Positions 8,801-15,649 of a stretch of DNA of 26,219 bases are shown piece by piece. Each line of letters begins with the position of its first letter. Position 1 is the first letter of the stretch. The position numbers and the translations under genes were made by a program. The notes under the pieces are model-generated. The model saw nothing but the letters and a program-made list of their open reading frames with translations. It was not told the DNA's origin and made no database searches. The stretch spans positions 1 through 26,219 of the forward strand of contig CAYYJM010000061.1 of the NCBI GenBank assembly GCA_964471755.1, in the 5' to 3' direction. The stretch is from CAYYJM01 sp964471755 (lineage in GTDB: Bacteria; Planctomycetota; Planctomycetia; Gemmatales; Gemmataceae).

Positions 8801-10453
8801 CACGCGCAGAACTGTCCGATCGAGGTCCGCCGTTTCGCAACCGGCTCACGGGCCACGCTCGCGTTCATCGACGGCCGGCAGCAGTTGACTCACGTCCACT
8901 TCCAGGACGACACGGACGAGTACGCCGTGGGGTTCGCCTACCAGGCCGATGCCCTGCTGCTGCGGCTTCGTCTGCCCGAACAACCGCACCTGCTCCTGGC
9001 CGATCGACCCGACGTGGTGCGCCAGGTGCGCGGCGAACTGTTCTTTCATCGGCTCCGGTCGGCGACGGGGCTGGACGGCGTCGCGAACGTGTTCGCGCGG
9101 CAGTGGCTGGCTCAGGCATACCTTGGCGCGGCCCTGCGGTTGGCGCTGCAACAGGGGGTGAGCCTGGCTCAGGCTGTCCAGACGCTGGCCGGGGCGAACC
9201 TGGTGGGGCATCTGGCTCCCGTCCTCGACGTGCTGTTCCAGGCGGTCCCGATCGCGAACCCTGACGAGGAGGACGACGCCACTCCGGAAGTGCGACGGCA
9301 GCGGACGCAGCAGCGGTTGATGACCAGCCTGGGCAACGTCGATGTGCAGCAGGCGCTGCACGACGCTGCGGAGGTGCTTTGCCGACCGCCCGGTCCGGAC
9401 TGGGACGACTACCTGCTGGCCCGGGCCCGGGTGACGTTCGGTGCGGCGGTTCTCGACGCCATCGCGGCGGTCTGTCCGGAACTGGACGCTCGCGATCTGC
9501 TCATCGATCCCGATGCCGGGCCGCGACCGGACGGGGCCGTCGTTCCCGTTCAGGGGCTGCACGAACTGTGGCTGACGGAGTCGGCCGTCGGCGGTGGCGG
9601 TGTGATCGAGCGTTTGCAGGTTCGGTATGGCGAGAATCCCGGCCACTTTCTGGCCCTGGTCGAGCGAGCCCTGGCCCCATCGGATTTCGAGTTGGCCGAC
9701 ACCCAACTCCGACTCGCCCTGACCTGGTTCGTCTCGCCCGAGGCGGGACCCCGCCAGGCCGTCGCCGAGGTGCGCCTGGCGCAGCAGTCCTCGCACGAGG
9801 CGTTGACCACGGCGTTCACGCGGCTGGTGGAGTTGCTGAACCAGGCCGGCCTGGTGACGACCCATGCGGTCCTCGGCGCTCTGAACGCGCGCGTGCTACG
9901 GCCGGGCAGTTCGAGTCAGACGGATCAGTTCCTGCACGACCTGCTCGCTCGCTGGGATCGTGCCGAGCAGGAACTGGGGGTGGAGATCGATCCCCGGACG
10001 TTCGCCTGGCTGCACAGCGACGACGCCGGACTCGACGCCGCCCTGGGCGGCCTGATCGAGCAGGGCGGCACCGTGACGCCGGGCTGGCGTTACGGCGCGT
10101 TGCTGAGCCTCTTCTGGCCGCGCGGCGCGGCCGCTCGGGGCCGACTCCGGGCGGCCAATCCCTTCGCCAATCTGGTTCCGCCGCAGCGCGAGGTGGCTCG
10201 CGCCCTGCTACCGGCCAGGGCCGCCGCCGTGCCGATTGATCCACCGGATCGACTGCACGACGTGCTGCGGAATGACGGGGCCGCGGTGGTCCACGCCAGC
10301 AGCATCGAGGACCTGCGCCGAACGATCCTGCGCACGGTCGCCGAACCGATCGACACTGGCCTGGTCCTGGCGCACGCTCGCTTCCGCGAGATTCGTCGGA
10401 TCGGGCCGACCGCCTACGAGGCCGTTGTGGAATTGCCGGAGGTGGGACCGTGA
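5894..10453 (+). CDS. dpdJ: DpdJ, giant SF2 DEAD/DEAH-type helicase
   Basis: This 1519-residue protein has SF2 helicase motifs in order: motif I AGTGSGKT (189-196), motif II DEVH (382-385), motif III SAT (416-418), and motif VI QRKGRAGR (624-631) preceded by a motif V region around TAALEVGF. A cysteine set between motifs I and II (C289, C294, C299, C319, C322) looks like a zinc ribbon inserted in the first RecA lobe. The roughly 880 residues after motif VI have no motif I recognise. The start ATG lies 10 bases after dpdI with GAGGG upstream. The arrangement resembles large helicases that feed DNA to a nuclease. In dpd clusters DpdJ is the long helicase next to DpdK and has been linked, tentatively, to restriction. 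Confidence 0.78.
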   Translation: MSHDRDAVADFLGDLERREAVLLTWGLAEGAFSEDEVEDLARQFIHRRNLWATFPEPDELVERAESMGLLFAFEQGGRRCYRTRMAESVRLFLRLRQLFPKHLNNHGWATAPTLVADARFLIRPRAYPDRRVGPDEALRQLADANLLTGREEFARRLIGDRQLADFQIRAARSVLRGLGGEAAATIVCAGTGSGKTLAFYLPAMSAIAQTLGQGDWPRCLALYPRNELLKDQFSEAYQMARLLREPLTALGRRPLRIGALFGGTPRHAGAFGSAYPPDGWRRVAGGRVCPLLRCPRPGCGGELIWRDTDLAATIERLHCTACDELVRPDEVVLTRARMLREPPDILFTTTEMLNQRLSDSRFGVLFGVGTAPERKPMLMLLDEVHTYSGTSGAQAALLLRRWQHAARCRPHFVGLSATLRDARRFFATLTGVPAHRVEEQGPQPDELVRRGMEYLLALRGDPASGTSLLSTTIQASLLLRRILDGVGTPSGGLYGRKAFLFTDDLDVTNRLLFNLRDAEGQDSWGNPDPQSPGGSLANLRSPDQPDAADRFVQGQCWHLCERLGHVLRPETLVPIGRTSSQDVGVDADAEVIVATAALEVGFNDPAVGAVLQHKAPRDAAQFVQRKGRAGRDPAMRPWTLVVLSDYGRDRVAYQNYDLLFDPELPPRELPIGNRHVLRMQAVNATMEWLAGQLIGLPPGSVWQDLAVPAEQRTATERAGVRRRQEHLAGLIEGLLVRPERLAELQAYLQAALHISAEEVEVLLTEPPRPLLTAALPTALRRLRTQWRRVTPPGTPPEQEPFTHNAPLPEFIPRALFQDLNLPEVEIVTRPQQQGDSERRDSMRVAQALNEFAPGRVSRRFGLKHRYARHWISPPTLEDMPDQLLPLADYVAAGEELGRFEYAEPGHERRSVRCVRPLQMRPGTPGPVVADSASAFLDWRSQLIPWVEGVAVGVPASPLGTALAELRFFTHAQNCPIEVRRFATGSRATLAFIDGRQQLTHVHFQDDTDEYAVGFAYQADALLLRLRLPEQPHLLLADRPDVVRQVRGELFFHRLRSATGLDGVANVFARQWLAQAYLGAALRLALQQGVSLAQAVQTLAGANLVGHLAPVLDVLFQAVPIANPDEEDDATPEVRRQRTQQRLMTSLGNVDVQQALHDAAEVLCRPPGPDWDDYLLARARVTFGAAVLDAIAAVCPELDARDLLIDPDAGPRPDGAVVPVQGLHELWLTESAVGGGGVIERLQVRYGENPGHFLALVERALAPSDFELADTQLRLALTWFVSPEAGPRQAVAEVRLAQQSSHEALTTAFTRLVELLNQAGLVTTHAVLGALNARVLRPGSSSQTDQFLHDLLARWDRAEQELGVEIDPRTFAWLHSDDAGLDAALGGLIEQGGTVTPGWRYGALLSLFWPRGAAARGRLRAANPFANLVPPQREVARALLPARAAAVPIDPPDRLHDVLRNDGAAVVHASSIEDLRRTILRTVAEPIDTGLVLAHARFREIRRIGPTAYEAVVELPEVGP

Positions 10454-10983
10454 GTCAACTGCTGCAACGCACCGTTCGTCGTGGACCGGCTGCCCGCCAC
10501 GAATTGACCGGGCTGCTTCAGGGCCTCTGGCTGGCGGAATTGCTGCGACCGTCGGCCTGGCTCCTCCTGGCCGCGCCGACCCTCGCCGATGCGGTCGCCC
10601 TGGACAACAGCGCCGGCGGTTTCTCCGACCTGGAACCGAACTGGGGCCAACGACCCGTGTCGCTGAGTGAACTGCTGACGCGGAATCTGCTCCGGGCCGG
10701 CCGGGTCGCCGTGTTCAGCGGCCCGGATTCGGAGGCGTTTCTACGCCGTCTGGAAGGCCGGGCGGTGGATGCAGCCGTCCGCGATCGACTGGTGATCCGG
10801 CGAGTGACAGCGCTGCCAACCGTCGGCCTCGTCGGCGACGAGTATCACCTGGCCGGAGCGCTGACCTGGACCGACGCCGGCCCGGATCTTGTCGAGGAGG
10901 GAGTGGTGCTGACAGTCGGCGAGCAGGCCAGCCAGCGCGGCAGCGAGTTGTTCACGGCCGCCTACGGAGGGCTGAACGGATGA
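10450..10983 (+). CDS. dpdK: DpdK, phospholipase D-fold protein with degenerate catalytic motif
   Basis: The product has 177 residues with a GTG start overlapping the DpdJ stop as GTGA, preceded by GGAGGTGGG. The layout fits one PLD-type half: an opening strand WLLLAAPTLAD (37-47), a middle strand GRVAVFSGP (84-92), then LPTVGLVGD (122-130) and GALTWTDAG (136-144), and a final LVEEGVVL strand. Laid over the canonical HxKxxxxD...GSxN pattern, spacing is exact in the first block, but H becomes P123 and K becomes V125. D130 and the late glutamates remain, while S and N become A137 and T139. It therefore seems to keep the fold but lack the HKD nucleophile. Family DpdK proteins are described as PLD-like and contribute to restriction. 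Whether the loss is general in DpdK or special here I cannot tell. Confidence 0.62.
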   Translation: MSQLLQRTVRRGPAARHELTGLLQGLWLAELLRPSAWLLLAAPTLADAVALDNSAGGFSDLEPNWGQRPVSLSELLTRNLLRAGRVAVFSGPDSEAFLRRLEGRAVDAAVRDRLVIRRVTALPTVGLVGDEYHLAGALTWTDAGPDLVEEGVVLTVGEQASQRGSELFTAAYGGLNG

Positions 10984-13208
10984 ACCAGACCGATCGGACG
11001 CGCCCCGCCTGGCCCCGCTGCTTTTTCGGCCCGGGGAACGATCTGCGACTGGAGGGGCCGGGAGCCGACGAGGCTGCCGCCTGGCTGACGGACCTGGATC
11101 GCTCCGACCGGGCCCTGTTTCTGCCCCGACGGCGAGAGGGCCGAACGACCTGGTACGCGCTGGCGCGGACGGTCCAGCAGGGCCGCGAGTTACGCGAACA
11201 ACTGCTGGGCTTTCTCGGCCCGAGCTACACGGACTTCACCGGCCTGGCCACGCCGCTGGCCCCCGGCGATCCCTGCGAGGCGGCCCTGGTCGAGGTCTTC
11301 GCCGTGGTCTACCGCCTCGCCGTGCCGCAACCGGCCGACGAACCGCGTGTCCGCGAATTGCTGCACCGTCTGCGGTCGCTGCTGGCGCGCCGACCGGGCC
11401 GACTTCGCGCGCTGCCGGTTTCGCTGGGCCGACTGCTGCGCGATTTCGAGCTGGCCCTGCGGGGTCGAGACTGGACGCTGGCGACGGACCTGTGGCAAAC
11501 CCTGTGTGGCCGGGCCGAACTGGCTGCCGATCGACTGGGCGGCCTCAAGGTCCGTCTTCTGGCGGAGCAGGGGCGATGGGATGAGCTGCTGACCCTACCC
11601 GAATTGCCCGACCTGCTGAACCGGCCCCGACCGGCGACGGTCACCGAGGCGCTGCTCCGCGCGGTGTATCAGCGACACCTGGCGCGATTCGAGGCGACCG
11701 CGGACGCCGCCGGCGCTGTCGCCGCCTATCGAACCGAACTGGCCGGGACTTACGGTGCGCTCTTTCGAGGTGGGAATGAGGGCCGCTCGCCGGACGTTCT
11801 GGCGGCCCTCCTGGTCTCGCGCGTGGCGGCCCCTGAACCGTCCACGTCCGCGATCGAGGCATTGACGCGCGGCTACCCCGGTGACGGCCCGGCCATCGCG
11901 TTCGTCCGGGCGCTGGCCGACCTGGCTCGGCCGGTGTCGCCGCCGGTCACCGGCCTCGAGCTGGCCCGGCGAGCGATGGAGGCCAACGATTTCGAGACGG
12001 CCCTGGTGATCCTGCTCACGGCGTCGGCGACGGTCGAGGCGCTCGGCCTGCTGTTGCAGTGCGCCGCCGAACTGGACCGTCTCGACCTGGCCCGACAGGC
12101 GGCGGCCCGGTTCGAGGCCGCCACGGAGGACGTGCGCCAGGGCGTACTCGCACGCCGGACCTACCGACTTCTCTGGGAGCAGCTCAGGCAGCGCTGCGAA
12201 GAGGCGGCTCCAGGTGTGCCGAACGACTGGCCCGGTTGGCTGGAGCGGCTCGATCAAGGCGAGTGGCCCGGAGCCATCGAGGCCGCCCGAGCGGGGGGGC
12301 GCGAATGGTCGCTGGCCGCCCTGCGTGTCGACCCGGCTCTGTTGCGCCGGTTCTGTCAGAATCTCGGCCGGGAGAGAGAACCGGAGCCGACCGAGATTCT
12401 CCGCAATAGTTTGCCGCATCTGCTGGAAGCGTTCCTGCCCGAAGGTCGGATCGAGTCGGTCTTCGCTCCGATCTACTGGCAGTTGCTCGAACTGACCGTG
12501 TTCGACAACCGACTCGGCCCGGCGGCAGCGCCAGCGATCCGGGAGTTGACCGGCGCTGTCCTCGAGAGCGGCCTGGATGGTACGCAGGCCGCCGCCCTGC
12601 TGGGACTGCTGGAACTGGCCTGGGAGCAACTTCAGCAACCGCGACTGTTCGACTGGGGCCTCGACCTGCTGGATCTGCTCGCCGATCGCGGCATCGGCGA
12701 ACGTCAGGACGTGACTCCGCTCCTGCGACAGATGATCACGGCGTTCGCTCGGCATTTCGGTCGAGTCCGCGAGGAGCAGTGGGCAGTGCTGGAATACCTG
12801 TGTCTCGACCTGGGACATCCGGACCTGTACAGCCGCCCGGCACGCCGCGTCGAGGCGGAGGAAGTCGCAGCCGCGAACGAGGAGCAGCGCTTTCGCGAAC
12901 AGCTGGACGGCCGCACGATCGTACTCCACACCCTGAGCGGCCGGATCGGAGCCGTCGTCAAGGGAGTGATCGAACGCCGCTTCCCCGCCGCTCGCTTCAA
13001 GCTCAACGACGATCGGGACGCCAGCCCTCAGCTGCGCGACCTGGCTCGTTCGGCCGACGTATTCATCGTCAATACCTGGGACGCCAAGCACGCCGCGACG
13101 ACCTTCATCAAACGCGAACGGCCCGAGGATCGGGTCACCCTCTATCCCGGAGGAAAGAACGCGGCCCAGCAACTGGAGTCACTGTTCGACTGGCTCCGCA
13201 GCGTTTGA
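10980..13208 (+). CDS. dpdD: DpdD, restriction-associated protein of the dpd cluster
   Basis: The product has 742 residues. The ATG overlaps the DpdK stop as ATGA with GGAGGG eight bases upstream. The N-terminus contains a conserved-looking FFGPGNDL patch (16-23). Residues about 100-640 are leucine- and arginine-rich helices resembling an alpha-solenoid. The last 100 residues form an alternating beta/alpha domain: strand TIVLHTL, strand RFKLNDD, strand VFIVNTW followed by DAKHAATTFIK, and strand VTLYPGG. That order and the HAA position recall DUF2325-type Rossmann-like domains. No nuclease motif is evident. It ends the plus-strand operon, 15 bp from the convergent dpdB copy. In Salmonella, dpdD is required for restriction but not for modification. 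Identity rests on size, N- and C-terminal features and context. Confidence 0.66.
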   Translation: MNQTDRTRPAWPRCFFGPGNDLRLEGPGADEAAAWLTDLDRSDRALFLPRRREGRTTWYALARTVQQGRELREQLLGFLGPSYTDFTGLATPLAPGDPCEAALVEVFAVVYRLAVPQPADEPRVRELLHRLRSLLARRPGRLRALPVSLGRLLRDFELALRGRDWTLATDLWQTLCGRAELAADRLGGLKVRLLAEQGRWDELLTLPELPDLLNRPRPATVTEALLRAVYQRHLARFEATADAAGAVAAYRTELAGTYGALFRGGNEGRSPDVLAALLVSRVAAPEPSTSAIEALTRGYPGDGPAIAFVRALADLARPVSPPVTGLELARRAMEANDFETALVILLTASATVEALGLLLQCAAELDRLDLARQAAARFEAATEDVRQGVLARRTYRLLWEQLRQRCEEAAPGVPNDWPGWLERLDQGEWPGAIEAARAGGREWSLAALRVDPALLRRFCQNLGREREPEPTEILRNSLPHLLEAFLPEGRIESVFAPIYWQLLELTVFDNRLGPAAAPAIRELTGAVLESGLDGTQAAALLGLLELAWEQLQQPRLFDWGLDLLDLLADRGIGERQDVTPLLRQMITAFARHFGRVREEQWAVLEYLCLDLGHPDLYSRPARRVEAEEVAAANEEQRFREQLDGRTIVLHTLSGRIGAVVKGVIERRFPAARFKLNDDRDASPQLRDLARSADVFIVNTWDAKHAATTFIKRERPEDRVTLYPGGKNAAQQLESLFDWLRSV

Positions 13209-13223
13209 CGACGGCCGCATCGC

Positions 13224-14402
13224 TCACCGACCCTCCGCGGCCGGTGGGAATGACGATTCCGCCGGGCCTACCGGACGGTTCCAGACGAGCGCCTTGTACT
13301 GGACGAGCAGGTAGTTCGCGAGGAGCTGGATGTCCCTGGGCGTGTTCTGCACCTCGTTCCATTTCCGCTGCCGACCGGGGCCGAACTCCCAGTAGCCGTC
13401 GGTCCAGCAGCACACCTCACGCAACGGCTCCAGATCGGCCTGGAAGACGCTCCGGTCGGGATGCCCGGTCTGCCGGTGCCGGTCGGCGATGGCGTCCATG
13501 AGGAAGCCGAGAGCGATCACGCCTGCGCCGTGGAGCAAGCGGGACCGCCGTGGCGGCTGAGCCCAGGCCGGGGCGAAGACCTCGGCCACCGCTCCCCAGA
13601 ACGCCTTGAGGACGGCCAGCATTCCGGCCACGTCCGGCCAATCCTCCGAGCGGCCCCGGAATCGGTAGAGGACGCCGTCGGACAGGCTGTTTTCCAGCAG
13701 CTTCAGCAGCGAGTTGTCCTTGATCAGGCCCTCCGGCATCGTCGGTGTCCGGACCAGGCCGCGCAGGGGCGAGTCGGCATCGAGGTTGAGCCGATCCAGC
13801 AGTAGTGTCGGAAAGCGTCTGCGTTCCAGCGGCGAGGGCAAGGCCCCCTCGGTGGCCGGCAGCAACTCGTAGACGAGCCCCTTGGGAAGCGGCTTGGTGT
13901 TGTTGACGAGGATGAACTGCTCGCGCTGCTCCTGCGTGCTGGTCGCCACGAAGGCCACCACGCAGATGGGGAAGCGCTCGACCCGTGCCTCGCGGATGGC
14001 AGCCAGCCGCTGCTGGCCATCGACGACCCAGCCCGCCCGGGCCATCGCCGTGCTGTCGCCGCCGACGGGAATGGTCAGCGTTCCCGGCCTGGAGTAGCCC
14101 GTCCCCGCGCCGGCCGGCTCGAACGCCAGCGGACGATCGAAGGCCACGACCACCGCGTTGGGGATCATGGCACCGTCCGTCTCCAGGTAGGTTCGGATCT
14201 CGGCGATGTGCGACATCACCTCCGGCCTCTGGTAGCCGACCACTTCCTGGCGGTCATCACGACCGACGCGCGAGATCGCGGCGAAGCGGGGCACCTCCTT
14301 GCCATCGATGGCGAAGCAGTACAGAACCCGCCCCGGCCCCTGGCGAACCTCCAGGGCGGGAATGTGCAGTTCGTCCGATTGCGGTGCGGTGAGATGGTTC
14401 AC
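13224..14402 (-). CDS. dpdB: DpdB copy 1, DGQQR-motif (DndB/ParB-like) protein
   Basis: I place the start at a GTG at 14402, overlapping the DpdA stop as GTGA with GGGAGGG just upstream, giving 392 residues. A longer frame reaching 14696 reads arginine/proline-rich shadow sequence inside dpdA and is rejected. The signature DGQQR lies at 128-132, followed by a hydrophobic strand (about 144-151) and NNTKPLPKGL (167-176), the core shared by DGQHR-domain proteins such as DndB and DpdB. An upstream YQRPEV patch (57-62) is shared with the second copy at 15646-16785. In Salmonella, DpdB with DpdA suffices to put preQ0 in DNA, although some clusters lack it. It is the last gene of the minus-strand modification operon. 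Confidence 0.75.
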   Translation of the reverse strand: MNHLTAPQSDELHIPALEVRQGPGRVLYCFAIDGKEVPRFAAISRVGRDDRQEVVGYQRPEVMSHIAEIRTYLETDGAMIPNAVVVAFDRPLAFEPAGAGTGYSRPGTLTIPVGGDSTAMARAGWVVDGQQRLAAIREARVERFPICVVAFVATSTQEQREQFILVNNTKPLPKGLVYELLPATEGALPSPLERRRFPTLLLDRLNLDADSPLRGLVRTPTMPEGLIKDNSLLKLLENSLSDGVLYRFRGRSEDWPDVAGMLAVLKAFWGAVAEVFAPAWAQPPRRSRLLHGAGVIALGFLMDAIADRHRQTGHPDRSVFQADLEPLREVCCWTDGYWEFGPGRQRKWNEVQNTPRDIQLLANYLLVQYKALVWNRPVGPAESSFPPAAEGR

Positions 14403-15649
14403 TGATCCCTCCCGGCCCCGCCCAGGGCCTTTCGCAGCGTGTTGTAGGCGACCCAGATGTTGTGGTAGCCGCGCCGTCGGTTTCGTTCCGCCCCACGGAA
14501 GATCACCACCTGGATGCCGACCGCCTGGCAGATGGCACAGGGGCAGCTCTGCCAGGGTCGATCCGTCAGCAGTTCCCGGTAGGCTGCGGTTCGATCGGTT
14601 CGCTCGCCCAGAAGCACCTCGTACTCGCGCAGACGTTCCAGCAGACGGTCCAGATCGCCCTCGCCGCGACCGTGGTCCGCGAGGCCGGCCAGGCACTCGC
14701 GCTCCAGCCGCAGGGCGTCCTCCTGACGCACGGCCCCGGCCAGGATGCGCTTCTTCAGCCGATTGTTCTTCTCGACCTGCGGCACCCGGATGGCGGTGTA
14801 GTTTCCGGACTCGGTGTGGTAGTTGTCGTCGTCGTCCATGAACGCCTGCTTCAATGGCGAGGTGCTGTCAAAGCTGGTCACGCCGTAGCGGACGAACTGG
14901 GGCGTCAGGGTTGGCCGGGTCACGCCGAACAGATGGAGCTGCGTCTCGGGATGGCGAATCTCGGCCACGGCTTCCAGGCAGGCCAGCACCTCCGACCCGC
15001 GCAAGGGCACCAGACCGCCCAGGCCGACGGCGCGATAGCCCATCTCCTGGAGGGCCTCGACGCAGGCCGCGTAGGAACGCGGACTCCACCCCTGGGCCGC
15101 GCCGATGGGCAGGAACTTGCTCCGCCGCTCGCCGTGCCGACGCAGAAAGGCCGAGGCCAGTTCCAGGGTGATCGTCTGACGGGTTCGCCAGTCCTCGGGC
15201 ACCAGGTCAAGACCGGGCAGACCCCGATCCACGGTCGGGTCATATCCCAGGATGACGTGGTCAATGGAGACGCCACGATTGAAGCCGCAGGCCTCGTAGA
15301 AGTCGATCACCTCATCGACGGTCACCGGTGGCACCTTCTCACGGACGTAGGAAAAGGCTCCGCAGTCGCCCATCGTCTCCAGCGGCAGCCCCTCCAGCCG
15401 GAAAAACTCGCGAGCCCCGACACACAGCAGTCGGCGGCGCTGGGCTGCGGAATACTTCTGCTCCTTGTCAGTGCCGCCACCGTCCGCGATGGCCTTGGAG
15501 ACGAGCATCCCATCGTAGGGCGGCACCGGGAAGATCTCATGCGCGTAGCGGTCGTCGCGCTGCCGCACCCGACCCGGCGAGTACGCTTCGCGCTCGAAGT
15601 CGAAGCCGGGATCGATGAAATCCTGGGCGTCGGGGAAGAAGAACCTCAT
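14399..15649 (-). CDS. dpdA: DpdA, DNA-guanine transglycosylase inserting preQ0
   Basis: This 416-residue enzyme of the tRNA-guanine transglycosylase fold exchanges guanine in DNA for preQ0. Family landmarks are intact: GDCGAFS (94-100) corresponds to the TGT DSGGFQ loop, with D95 as catalytic acid/base. GLGGLVP (209-215) corresponds to the GGLS loop, and SFDSTSP (259-265) to FDCVxPTR, with D261 as nucleophile. The zinc site is C369-x-C371-x2-C374 with H396. After the nucleophile the tRNA-type PTRxARNG stretch is replaced by an acidic insert with four aspartates (272-275), as expected for a divergent, DNA-acting branch. The start has AAGGAGGG upstream and overlaps the preceding DGQQR gene as ATGA. 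Location between two DpdB copies and close to queD supports DNA rather than tRNA as substrate. Confidence 0.88.
   Translation of the reverse strand: MRFFFPDAQDFIDPGFDFEREAYSPGRVRQRDDRYAHEIFPVPPYDGMLVSKAIADGGGTDKEQKYSAAQRRRLLCVGAREFFRLEGLPLETMGDCGAFSYVREKVPPVTVDEVIDFYEACGFNRGVSIDHVILGYDPTVDRGLPGLDLVPEDWRTRQTITLELASAFLRRHGERRSKFLPIGAAQGWSPRSYAACVEALQEMGYRAVGLGGLVPLRGSEVLACLEAVAEIRHPETQLHLFGVTRPTLTPQFVRYGVTSFDSTSPLKQAFMDDDDNYHTESGNYTAIRVPQVEKNNRLKKRILAGAVRQEDALRLERECLAGLADHGRGEGDLDRLLERLREYEVLLGERTDRTAAYRELLTDRPWQSCPCAICQAVGIQVVIFRGAERNRRRGYHNIWVAYNTLRKALGGAGRDQ

Noticed and set aside
7114..9264. A 716-codon plus-strand frame inside the DpdJ gene
   Set aside because: It lies within the helicase frame that carries motifs II-VI, and its translation is a low-complexity R/G/A/P string.
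14403..14696. N-terminal extension of DpdB copy 1 to 14696
   Set aside because: The extra residues are arginine/proline-rich and overlap dpdA; the GTG at 14402 with GGGAGGG and a GTGA overlap is a better start.
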